This document shows positions 1 to 5,688 of a stretch of 9,474 nucleotides of DNA, piece by piece. Source of the DNA: Kiloniellales bacterium. Its GTDB lineage: Bacteria > Pseudomonadota > Alphaproteobacteria > Kiloniellales > JAKSBE01. A program made the translations under genes and the position numbers. The first letter of the stretch is position 1, and every line of letters starts with the position of its first letter. The stretch covers positions 1 through 9,474 of the forward strand of contig JASJAL010000161.1 in the NCBI GenBank assembly GCA_030067055.1. Direction: 5' to 3'. A model generated the notes under the pieces. It saw only the letters and a program-made list of their open reading frames with translations. It was not told where the DNA came from and did not search any database.

Positions 1-313
1 CGCCCTCGGCGGCGAGATAGCAGGACTCGATACGGGCCTGGCGCGCCGGAGAATGCCCGTCGGCGTCGGAATGCCAGGCATCGCTCTCCATGCTGAGGAA
101 CGAGCTATCCAGATTTAGAACCGGCTCCGTCTCGATCGCCGGCTCCGTCTGAGGCGCCGGCTCCTCCGGAATCGCCGCTTGCTGGAGCGACTGATCTTGG
201 GCCTTGACCGGTGAGACCGAGGCGATCGCTGCCAAGCCCAGGAGCACCAAAGATAGCTTGGCGATCGCTCTCGTCTTGCTGGAAAGATCGGAACTGAGAT
301 TCGGCTTCGTCAC
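1..313 (-). CDS. Secreted protein of unknown function, N-terminal part (runs off the left edge)
   Basis: The minus strand is open from a GTG at 313 to the window edge, giving 104 codons. The protein begins MTKPNLSSDLSSKTRAIAKL, followed by a hydrophobic stretch (LSLVLLGLAAIASVSP) and VKA before QD, which is a typical Sec signal peptide with cleavage expected near residue 39. The mature part opens with an acidic, proline-rich linker made of three six-residue units (EPAPQT, EPAIET, EPVLNL) encoded by an 18-bp tandem repeat. A less repetitive stretch containing a cysteine follows (RIESCYLAAEG) and continues outside the window. GTG 313 is preferred because GGGGAG lies 9 nt upstream. An in-frame ATG at 358 would add 15 residues but has no ribosome site and would put a long tail before the signal peptide. 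The family is not recognised. Export to the periplasm or beyond is inferred from the signal peptide only. Confidence 0.7.
   Translation of the reverse strand, partial: MTKPNLSSDLSSKTRAIAKLSLVLLGLAAIASVSPVKAQDQSLQQAAIPEEPAPQTEPAIETEPVLNLDSSFLSMESDAWHSDADGHSPARQARIESCYLAAEG
121..174. repeat. Three 18-bp tandem repeat units inside a coding region
   Basis: CCGGCTCC recurs at 121, 139 and 157, exactly 18 bp apart. Units one and two also share GTCT after it, and the third unit has diverged. The period is a multiple of three, so on the minus strand it encodes EPA-type hexapeptides just after the signal peptide. Copy number could vary between strains without breaking the frame. Confidence 0.65.
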
Positions 314-322
314 AATCGTTGG

Positions 323-328
323 CTCCCC
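323..328 (-). promoter_or_regulatory. Ribosome binding site deciding the GTG start at 313
   Basis: On the minus strand GGGGAG sits 9 nt before GTG 313. The alternative in-frame ATG at 358 has no purine-rich site, so this site supports the shorter protein with a normal signal peptide. Confidence 0.5.
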
Positions 329-422
329 GTTTGCAAAAGTTGCAAGGCCGATAACCATCGCCAGTGGGGCCTACGAACTATTTTGCTTACCTTCTGAAGT
401 GGTACAATTGTCCTTGAGGTCA

Positions 423-452
423 ATATCCAGCCGTTATTTTCTGGCCGGATAT
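423..452. repeat. Imperfect inverted repeat near the end of the GNAT homology
   Basis: ATATCCAGCC at 423-432 and GGCCGGATAT at 443-452 are inverted copies with one mismatch and a 10-nt A/T-rich centre. As minus-strand RNA they form a 10-bp stem with one G-U pair. No T-run follows, so this is not a standard terminator. It lies about 20 nt past the last recognisable GNAT codon. Confidence 0.45.
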
Positions 453-737
453 CTTGTCCGCTGGCCCACGGAATGCCGTCGAAATACTGCCGAAAGCCTT
501 CCCCCTTCTCGGGCGAACGAAAGAACTCCGGTTCTGCTTCCGCGTGAATGGACTGCGCCTGCGCGAACAGTCCGTAGAAGGCTTCCAGATCGGCATCGTT
601 CGTGCTGCGCAATTCGAACTCAGGCGCCTTCGTCGTGCCCTCCACGAACGGTCGAAGGTACAGGTATCCAGTTTTTCAGCGAAGGTTCAAAGATGGAGAG
701 AACTTTCTGGACCAGGCACTGCAGCGCTTGTAACTAC

Positions 738-778
738 ACTTGACAAGTTAGCAAAATCTAGGAAACTTGTCAGACAAG
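738..778 (+). promoter_or_regulatory. Promoter and GntR/FCD-type operator region before dctP
   Basis: TTGACA at 740-745 is a consensus -35 box. The best -10 candidate, GAAACT at 762-767 (16-bp spacer), is weak, as expected for a regulated promoter. Two palindromes flank this. The first is ACTTGACAAGT at 738-748, covering the -35 box. The second is CTTGTCAGACAAG at 766-778, perfect about a central A. The core TTGTCAGACAA fits the FadR-subfamily consensus TNGTNNNACNA. In addition TGACAAGTT (741-749) and AACTTGTCA (764-772) form a 9-bp inverted repeat about two helical turns apart. A dimer bound at 766-778 would sit at the -10/start region and block transcription. The likely binder is the GntR-type regulator encoded at 3783-4499 in the same cluster. 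The site match is seen in the sequence; the pairing with the regulator is inference. Confidence 0.6.
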
Positions 779-872
779 CAATGCCGGCACGGTGAGAGGC
801 GGGTAGGCGCTACCCGCTGCGCCCTTGCCGGCAGCACAATAACAGACTCAGCAGTCTCGAGGGAGGTTACCC

Positions 873-1859
873 ATGATCAGCTTCAGACAGGCCGTCCCCT
901 ATCTCGCGGCGACCGCCTTGCTGGCGAGCGTCACGTCGGCGGCGCAGGCCGCGGAATGGCGCGGCTGGAACATCCACAAGCCGGACTACCCCAACACCGT
1001 GGCGATGGACAAGTTCGCCGAGCTTCTGAAGGAGAAGTCCGGCGGCAAGATCACGTTGAAGATGTTCCATTCCGGCACCCTGGGCACCCAGCCGGACGCG
1101 ATCGAGCAGGTTCGCATCGGCGGCCTGGAGATTGGCAATTTCAACCTGGGCCCGATCGGCCCGGTGGCGCCAGAGGCGAACGTGGTCTCCCTGCCCTTCG
1201 TCTTCCGGGACATGGAGCACATGCACCGCGCGCTTGATGGCGAGGCGGGCGATCAGATCAGCGCCGGCATGGCCAAGAAGGGTCTGGTCGCGCTGGCCTG
1301 GTACGATTCGGGGGCGCGCTCCTTCTACAACTCGAAGAAGCCGATCGAGAAGCCGGCCGACGTCTCCGGCATGAAGGTCCGGGTCATGAACAACGACCTC
1401 TATTCCGGCATGATCGCGGCGCTCGGCGGCAACCCCTCGCCGATGGCCTTCTCCGAGGTCTACCAGTCGCTCAAGACCGGCGTGGTCGACGGCGCCGAGA
1501 ACAACTGGCCGTCCTACGAATCCACCGGGCACTTCGAGGTCGCCGGCTACTACTCCCTGTCGCAGCACCTGATCATCCCGGAATGCGTCTGCATTAACGC
1601 GTCGGTTTACGACGGCCTCTCCGACGCCGACAAGGCGCTGGTGAAGGAGGCCGCCCGGGAATCCGCGGTCCTGCAGCGCGAACTCTGGGCCAAGCGCGCC
1701 GAGTCCAGCCGCGAGAAGGTGATCAAGGCCGGGGTCAAGTTCAACGACATCCCGGACAAGGCCGCCTTCCAGGAGGCCATGCAGCCGGTCTACGACAAGT
1801 ACCTGAGTGCGAATCCCGACCTGAAGCCGCTGGTCGAGCTGATCCAGAACACGAAGTAG
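873..1859 (+). CDS. dctP: TRAP transporter substrate-binding protein DctP (probably sugar-acid type)
   Basis: This is the periplasmic solute-binding subunit of a tripartite ATP-independent periplasmic transporter, which hands an organic acid to the DctQM membrane pair. It has 328 residues, normal for the family. A signal peptide covers residues 1-26 (cleavage AQA/AEW). The ligand-site signature lies at 147-215. R149 and R170 (in MKVRVMNND) are conserved positions; R170 matches the arginine that grips the ligand carboxylate. The segment VDGAENNWPSYESTGH (205-220) and the following YYSLSQH resemble binding proteins for hexuronates or related sugar acids, so such a ligand is inferred, not proven. 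The start at ATG 873 has GGGAGG six nt upstream. It is the first gene of the cluster, preceded by the operator region at 738-778 and followed by a strong hairpin. Confidence 0.93.
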   Translation: MISFRQAVPYLAATALLASVTSAAQAAEWRGWNIHKPDYPNTVAMDKFAELLKEKSGGKITLKMFHSGTLGTQPDAIEQVRIGGLEIGNFNLGPIGPVAPEANVVSLPFVFRDMEHMHRALDGEAGDQISAGMAKKGLVALAWYDSGARSFYNSKKPIEKPADVSGMKVRVMNNDLYSGMIAALGGNPSPMAFSEVYQSLKTGVVDGAENNWPSYESTGHFEVAGYYSLSQHLIIPECVCINASVYDGLSDADKALVKEAARESAVLQRELWAKRAESSREKVIKAGVKFNDIPDKAAFQEAMQPVYDKYLSANPDLKPLVELIQNTK

Positions 1860-1872
1860 GCCCCTATTGGCG

Positions 1873-1914
1873 GCGGTCATCGGCTCTCGGCGAATGCCGA
1901 GGGCCGGTGGCCGC
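1873..1914 (+). promoter_or_regulatory. 19-bp RNA hairpin between dctP and dctQ
   Basis: Positions 1873-1891 pair with 1896-1914 without interruption, closing on a GAAT tetraloop. The stem has 19 pairs, three of them G-U (1877-1910, 1880-1907, 1885-1902), and the rest are mostly G-C. No T-run follows, so a classical terminator is unlikely. Hairpins directly after a binding-protein gene are known to protect the upstream message from 3' exonucleases or to cut down read-through, which raises binding protein relative to membrane subunits. That role is inferred here. It fills most of the 103-nt gap between the genes. Confidence 0.7.
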
Positions 1915-1962
1915 ACCTCACCTAGCCCGTAACAGCGGCTTTGCTCGGAGCGGTGTTGAGTC

Positions 1963-2484
1963 ATGCCCGACCGGACGCATCCGGATAGGAAATCCCGCTA
2001 CGACCGGCTGCTGGACCTGATCGGCAAGGCCAGCATGCTGATCTGCGGCGTCGCCCTGGTCGCCCTCACGGCGATGTTCGGCTGGCTGGTCTTCGGTCGC
2101 TACGTCCTGAACTCGACGCCGACCTGGGTCGAGCAGGTCGCGCTGCTCCTGGTCATGCTGATCGGGTTCCTGGGCGCCTCCGTCGGCATCCACAGGAACA
2201 CTCATCTTCGCATCTCCTACTTCCGCGAGGTTAGTCCGCGGCCGCTGCGGCTGGTCTTCGTCGTCGTCTCGCACCTCGCCCTGCTCGGCTTCGGCGCGGT
2301 GATGATGGTCAAGAGCTACGAGCTGGCCGTCTTCAAGTGGGGCACGGAAATCCCGCTGATCCACCTCCCGGAAGGGCTCAGGGCGATCCCGATCATGCTC
2401 TGCGGGGCCTTCACCTCGCTGTTTTCCATCGGCCATCTGCTCCGGCTGCTCAAGGGCGCCGGCGACGATGCGTCGGATGGCTGA
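1963..2484 (+). CDS. dctQ: TRAP transporter small membrane subunit DctQ
   Basis: This is the small integral membrane protein of the TRAP transporter, which joins the large permease subunit and helps dock the loaded binding protein. It has 173 residues, as usual for DctQ. Four hydrophobic helices lie at about 22-46, 57-76, 95-117 and 139-162. The family signature is clear: FGRYVLNSTPTWVEQVALLL (44-63), then GFLGASVGIHRNTHLRI (68-84). The usual acidic pair after the Trp (WxEE) is WVEQ here. The tail is short and hydrophilic. ATG 1963 is the first usable start, but its ribosome site is weak: GGAG lies 12 nt away. Together with the preceding hairpin this suggests lower translation than dctP. dctM follows after 10 nt. 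Confidence 0.9.
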   Translation: MPDRTHPDRKSRYDRLLDLIGKASMLICGVALVALTAMFGWLVFGRYVLNSTPTWVEQVALLLVMLIGFLGASVGIHRNTHLRISYFREVSPRPLRLVFVVVSHLALLGFGAVMMVKSYELAVFKWGTEIPLIHLPEGLRAIPIMLCGAFTSLFSIGHLLRLLKGAGDDASDG

Positions 2485-2494
2485 AGGCTGAACC

Positions 2495-3778
2495 ATGGGC
2501 CTGCTCGTCCTGCTGGGGATCTTCGCGGCCTGCGTCATCGTCGGCATACCGGTCGCCTTCGCCCTGGGGATCGCGGCCGTCTCGGCCTTCTTCTACGAGG
2601 GGCTGCCGCTGATCATCGCCTTTCAGCGGATCATCTCGGGCATCAACGTTTTCTCGCTGATGGCGATCCCCTTCTTCATCTTCGCCGGCGAGCTGATGTT
2701 CCACGGCGGCATCGCGATCCGCCTGGTCCGCTTTGCCTCCGCCGCGGTCGGCGCCATGCGGGGCGGACTCGGCATCGTCAACGTCTTCTCCTCCATGCTG
2801 TTCGGCGGGATCTCGGGCTCCGCCGTGGCCGACATCTCGGCGCTGGGCTCGATCCTGATCCCGGTGATGAAGGAGAAGGGCTACGACGACGACTACGCCG
2901 TCAACGTGACCGTGACCTCGTCGATCGCCGGGATCATGATCCCGCCGAGCCACAACATGATCCTCTTCGCCGTGGCCACCGGTGGCGGCGTATCGATCTC
3001 CAGCCTGTTTCTGTCGGGCGTCGTGCCCGGCGTGGTGATGTGCGTCTGCCTGGCGACCGCCGCCTACCTGATCGCCGTCCGGCGGGGCTACCGCGCCGAG
3101 GCCTTCCCCGGCATTCCGGTGCTCTTGGTGAGCTTCATCGCCGCGCTGCCGGGCCTCTTCACCGCGGTCATCATCGTCGGCGGCGTCCTCAGCGGCATCT
3201 TCACGGTGACCGAATCCGGCGCCTTCGGGACGATCTACGCCTTTCTCGCGACCATCATCGTCTACCGCGCGCTGACCTGGGAGAACTTCAAGATCGCGGT
3301 CGTCAATTCGGTGCGGACCACTTCGATGGTCATGATCCTGGTCGCCTGCGCCGCCGCCTTCGCCTACATGCTGACCTTCTACCAGGTGCCCTCGCGGATG
3401 ACCGGCTTCATGTTCGGCATTTCCGAGAACCCGGTGGCGGTCCTGCTCATGATCAACCTGATGCTGCTGGTGCTCGGCATGATCATGGACATGGCGGCCC
3501 TGATCCTGATCTGCACGCCGATCTTCCTGCCGGTCGCGCAGTCGCTGGGCATGGACCCCCTGCAGTTCGCGATGATCATGATGATGAACCTGGGCCTGGG
3601 GCTCTGCACGCCGCCGGTCGGCGCCTGCCTCTTCGTCGGCTGCGCCGTCGGCCAGGTGCCCATCGAGCGCGCGGTCAAGACCATCTGGCCCTTCTACGCG
3701 GCGATCCTGGTCGCCTTGATGCTGACCACCTTCGTGCCGGCGATCTCGCTGGCCCTGCCAACCTGGTTCGCGGGGTAG
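2495..3778 (+). CDS. dctM: TRAP transporter large permease subunit DctM
   Basis: This is the large transport subunit, an elevator-type secondary transporter driven by a sodium gradient, and it works with DctQ and DctP in the inner membrane. Its 427 residues are the standard length, almost wholly hydrophobic with about eleven or more helices and two re-entrant hairpins. Family motifs are intact in both inverted halves. FGGISGSAVADISALGSI (103-120) and IMIPPSHNM (147-155) lie in the first half. FTVTESGA (236-243), GMIMDMAALILICTPIF (328-344) and NLGLGLCTPPVGACLF (365-380) lie in the second. The Ser/Thr/Gly-rich tips form the sodium and substrate sites in characterised relatives. The start ATG 2495 lies 10 nt after dctQ and the regulator follows 4 nt after the stop, so the three genes are surely co-transcribed. 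No truncation is seen. Confidence 0.95.
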   Translation: MGLLVLLGIFAACVIVGIPVAFALGIAAVSAFFYEGLPLIIAFQRIISGINVFSLMAIPFFIFAGELMFHGGIAIRLVRFASAAVGAMRGGLGIVNVFSSMLFGGISGSAVADISALGSILIPVMKEKGYDDDYAVNVTVTSSIAGIMIPPSHNMILFAVATGGGVSISSLFLSGVVPGVVMCVCLATAAYLIAVRRGYRAEAFPGIPVLLVSFIAALPGLFTAVIIVGGVLSGIFTVTESGAFGTIYAFLATIIVYRALTWENFKIAVVNSVRTTSMVMILVACAAAFAYMLTFYQVPSRMTGFMFGISENPVAVLLMINLMLLVLGMIMDMAALILICTPIFLPVAQSLGMDPLQFAMIMMMNLGLGLCTPPVGACLFVGCAVGQVPIERAVKTIWPFYAAILVALMLTTFVPAISLALPTWFAG

Positions 3779-3782
3779 CGCT

Positions 3783-4499
3783 GTGGTCGACCTGAAGCTC
3801 AAGATCGAGAAGCGCGAGAGGCTGGCCGACCAGCTCTACGGCCAGCTGCTGGAGAAGATCGTCTCCGCCGAGCTGAAGGAGGGCGACAAGCTGCCCTCGG
3901 AGAACCAGATATCGCGGGCCTTCAACGTCTCGCGGCCGGTGATACGCGAAGCGCTGCTGCGCCTGCAGGCCGACGGACTGGTCTATACCCGCCAGGGCGC
4001 CGGGACCTTCGTCAAGGCCCGGCCGCCCGAGGGCCTGATCCACTTCGCCTCGCCCTCCGACGTCGCCGGTCTGCTGCGCTGCTTCGAGGCGCGGCTGCCC
4101 TTCGAAGGCGCGGCCGCCAGCCTGGCGGCGCAGCGGGCGACGGCCGAGGACATCAAGAACATCGAGGCCACCCTGGGGGAGCTGCAGGCTGCCCTGAAGG
4201 GAGACGACCTGGCGGACGAGGCCGACTTTGCCTTCCACATGGCGATTGCCAAGGCCACCGGGAACGACATCTTCGTCAGCATCCTGTCTTCGCTGAATAC
4301 GGCGATGATCGCCGGCATGCGGGTCGCCCTCAGCATCACCAAGCGAGGATCGCCGGAACGCATACAGAAGATCCTCGACGAGCACCGGGCGATCGCCGAT
4401 GCGATCTCGACCGGGGATTCGGTCGGGGCCGACCTGGCGATGCGCTACCACATTCACTGCGCGCGCAAGCGCGTCACGGATCACCTGCGCGACCGATGA
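3783..4499 (+). CDS. GntR-family transcriptional regulator, FadR/FCD subfamily
   Basis: This is a DNA-binding regulator that usually represses a catabolic or transport operon until an organic-acid ligand binds. It has 238 residues. The winged helix-turn-helix covers about 10-78, with the GntR hallmark KLPSENQISRAFNVSRPVIR (36-55) and the wing RQGAGTFV (70-77). The FCD effector domain covers about 95-230. Its metal ligands appear intact as D148, H152 (DFAFHMAIAKATGN), H201 (DEHRAI) and H223. R104, in FEARLPFE, is at a position often facing the ligand. Translation starts at GTG 3783, only 4 nt after dctM, with GGGG upstream. Being inside the TRAP operon and matching the operator type at 766-778, it most likely represses its own cluster. 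The true ligand is unknown and is probably the imported acid or its first product. Confidence 0.92.
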   Translation: MVDLKLKIEKRERLADQLYGQLLEKIVSAELKEGDKLPSENQISRAFNVSRPVIREALLRLQADGLVYTRQGAGTFVKARPPEGLIHFASPSDVAGLLRCFEARLPFEGAAASLAAQRATAEDIKNIEATLGELQAALKGDDLADEADFAFHMAIAKATGNDIFVSILSSLNTAMIAGMRVALSITKRGSPERIQKILDEHRAIADAISTGDSVGADLAMRYHIHCARKRVTDHLRDR

Positions 4500-4514
4500 T
4501 CGACGCAGGGAACC

Positions 4515-4536
4515 GCGCGGTGCCTCCGGACCGCGC
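4515..4536 (+). promoter_or_regulatory. Small GC-rich hairpin between the regulator and the SDR gene
   Basis: GCGCGGT (4515-4521) and ACCGCGC (4530-4536) form a 7-bp stem with an 8-nt loop in the 73-nt gap between the GntR and SDR genes. No T-run follows. It could tune read-through or message stability between the two genes, and no promoter is evident here. Given the high GC content, chance formation is possible. Confidence 0.35.
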
Positions 4537-4572
4537 CCGGATATCGGCAAACCAAATGGAAAGTGAAAAAAG

Positions 4573-5331
4573 ATGCAGGATCTAGCAGGCAAGTCGGTCT
4601 TGGTGACCGGGGCGAGCACGGGAATCGGCGCGGCAGTCGCCAAAGGCTTTGCAGGCTGCGGCGCCAAGGTCGCAATCCACTGCGGATCGAGCCTGGCCGA
4701 GGCGGAGGCGGTCCAGGCCGAGATCAGCCAGGCCGGCGGCACCTCCAAGGTCTTCCAGGCCGACGTCCGATCGACCGAGGCCGTTTACGGCCTGGTCGAG
4801 TCGGTTGTCGCGGAGTTCGGCGCCCTCGACGTCCTGGTCTGCAACGCGGGCGGCCTGGTCGGACGGGTCGGCCTGCAGGAGCTGACCGCCGAGTTCTATG
4901 ACGAGGTCATGACCTTGAACGTGCGCTCGGTGATGGAGAGCTGCGCCGCCGCCATCCCGCACCTGATCGAGACCCGGGGCAACGTGATCGTCACCGGATC
5001 GCTCGCGGCGCGCATGGGCGGCGGCAACGGCGCCAGCCTCTACGCCGGCGCCAAGGCCGCGGTCGAGAACATGGTCCGCAACTACGCCCGGGAGTTCGCT
5101 GAGCAGGGCGTGCGCTTCAACGCCGTCGCCCCCGGCACCATCTACACCTTGTTCCACGAGAAGCACACGCCGCCTAAGGTCCTCGAGGCGATCACGTCGA
5201 CGATCCCTATGAAGCGCCTGGGCACACCGGAAGACTGCGTCGGGACCTATCTCTACCTCGCCTCCGACGCGATGTCCGGCTACGTGACCGGCCAGGTCGT
5301 CGAGGTGAACGGCGGCCAGCTGATGCCGTAG
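4573..5331 (+). CDS. Classical short-chain dehydrogenase/reductase (SDR), NAD(P)-dependent
   Basis: This is a cytosolic oxidoreductase acting on an alcohol or carbonyl group with NAD(H) or NADP(H). It has 252 residues, the classical SDR length. The Rossmann dinucleotide motif TGASTGIG is at 12-19, D64 lies in the ADV motif, NAG is at 91-93, and the catalytic tetrad is N116, S143, Y157 and K161 (SLYAGAK). PGTI (187-190) binds the nicotinamide side. The end (GYVTGQVVEVNGGQLMP) is typical of FabG-like members. The residues after strand 2 (IHCGSS) lean toward NADP(H), but this is uncertain. ATG 4573 has a purine-rich leader (GGAAAG 9 nt upstream). It lies 73 nt after the regulator and is the only enzyme of the cluster, so it probably acts on the TRAP substrate or its product, for example a sugar acid. 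Databases may call it 3-oxoacyl-ACP reductase, but the context argues against a fatty-acid role. Confidence 0.9.
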   Translation: MQDLAGKSVLVTGASTGIGAAVAKGFAGCGAKVAIHCGSSLAEAEAVQAEISQAGGTSKVFQADVRSTEAVYGLVESVVAEFGALDVLVCNAGGLVGRVGLQELTAEFYDEVMTLNVRSVMESCAAAIPHLIETRGNVIVTGSLAARMGGGNGASLYAGAKAAVENMVRNYAREFAEQGVRFNAVAPGTIYTLFHEKHTPPKVLEAITSTIPMKRLGTPEDCVGTYLYLASDAMSGYVTGQVVEVNGGQLMP

Positions 5332-5370
5332 CGCAGCTTCCCGGTCTTCTTTCGCAGATCGAGCCTCGAG

Positions 5371-5404
5371 CCCTGCCGCGCCAAGCGGCGGGCGCGGCGA
5401 AGGG
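5371..5404 (+). terminator. GC-rich hairpin after the SDR gene, possible terminator
   Basis: GCCGCGCC (5375-5382) and GGCGCGGC (5391-5398) form a perfect 8-bp stem with an 8-nt loop. CCCT (5371-5374) and AGGG (5401-5404) extend it across a 2-nt bulge. It starts 40 nt after the SDR stop, where the cluster should end. There is no T-run, so termination would need Rho, or the hairpin may instead be a 3' end protector. Confidence 0.45.
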
Positions 5405-5688
5405 TACACGCTTCGCCTCGTCGATTCGAAGCAAGTCCACCCCGCGACTTTGGCTTGCACAGGCCGGGCGCAACCCGTACTGCACTATTGCCTGGAGTAG
5501 CTGCACCAATACCTGCTGCAAAGGCCTTTCGCTTTCGGTCCGCTGGTATACGCGCTGGTCTTACAACCGACAATATTGCTCTGCTCGGATCTGGACCCTT
5601 TTTGCGTTAGGTGCATTTTTGTGGCGAGAAAACAGGGATTTGCTAATATTGCGTGCTTGGTTGCTACTGCGAAGGTAGGGGTATCGCA
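5405..5688. other. Intergenic region before the cyclase gene; no gene seen
   Basis: With the hairpin above, this fills the 357-nt gap between the SDR and cyclase genes. Frames on either strand lack family resemblance and ribosome sites. Base composition becomes A/T-richer from about 5560, with runs of T at 5599-5603 and 5616-5620, as expected for a promoter region. TAATAT at 5644-5649 is a possible -10 box. The only upstream partner I see (TTGTGG, 5619-5624) has a long 19-bp spacer, so the promoter is not firmly placed. AAGGTAGGGG at 5672-5681 is the ribosome site for the ATG at 5689. Confidence 0.4.

Larger units (their letters stand above)
310..645 (-). pseudogene. GNAT acetyltransferase remnant (N-terminal part only)
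   Basis: A 111-codon frame opens with GTG at 645, with an in-frame TGA close upstream. Residues 10-58 read like the start of a GNAT N-acetyltransferase: FELRSTNDADLEAFYGLF followed by HAEAEPEFFRSPEKGEGF and YFDGI. In the family this is the first strand, the first helix and the loop before strand 2. The acetyl-CoA-binding motif (R/QxxGxG/A) and all later strands are absent. From about position 471 the frame continues with unrelated sequence (PWASGQDIRPENNGWILTS onward) to a TGA at 310-312. An intact GNAT protein has about 150 residues or more, so this is probably a 3'-truncated, non-functional gene. The oddity is that the TGA overlaps the GTG start of the next minus-strand gene in a GTGA arrangement typical of coupled genes. 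A short expressed protein therefore cannot be ruled out. Confidence 0.6.

Noticed and set aside
767..1237. 156-codon plus-strand frame overlapping the start of dctP
   Set aside because: Its Arg/Gly-rich composition has no family resemblance, and dctP in the other frame explains the region fully.
2450..3802. 450-codon minus-strand frame opposite dctM
   Set aside because: Its His/Asp/Arg-rich low-complexity product is the typical antisense shadow of a hydrophobic, GC-rich gene.
5556..5566. TGGTCTTACAA, another match to the TNGTNNNACNA operator consensus upstream of the cyclase gene
   Set aside because: It is not symmetrical beyond the fixed positions, and about two matches are expected by chance in a window this size.
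5280..5573. 97-codon minus-strand frame across the gap after the SDR gene
   Set aside because: It is Arg-rich, unlike any family I know, overlaps the SDR 3' end and has no ribosome site. High GC makes such frames common.
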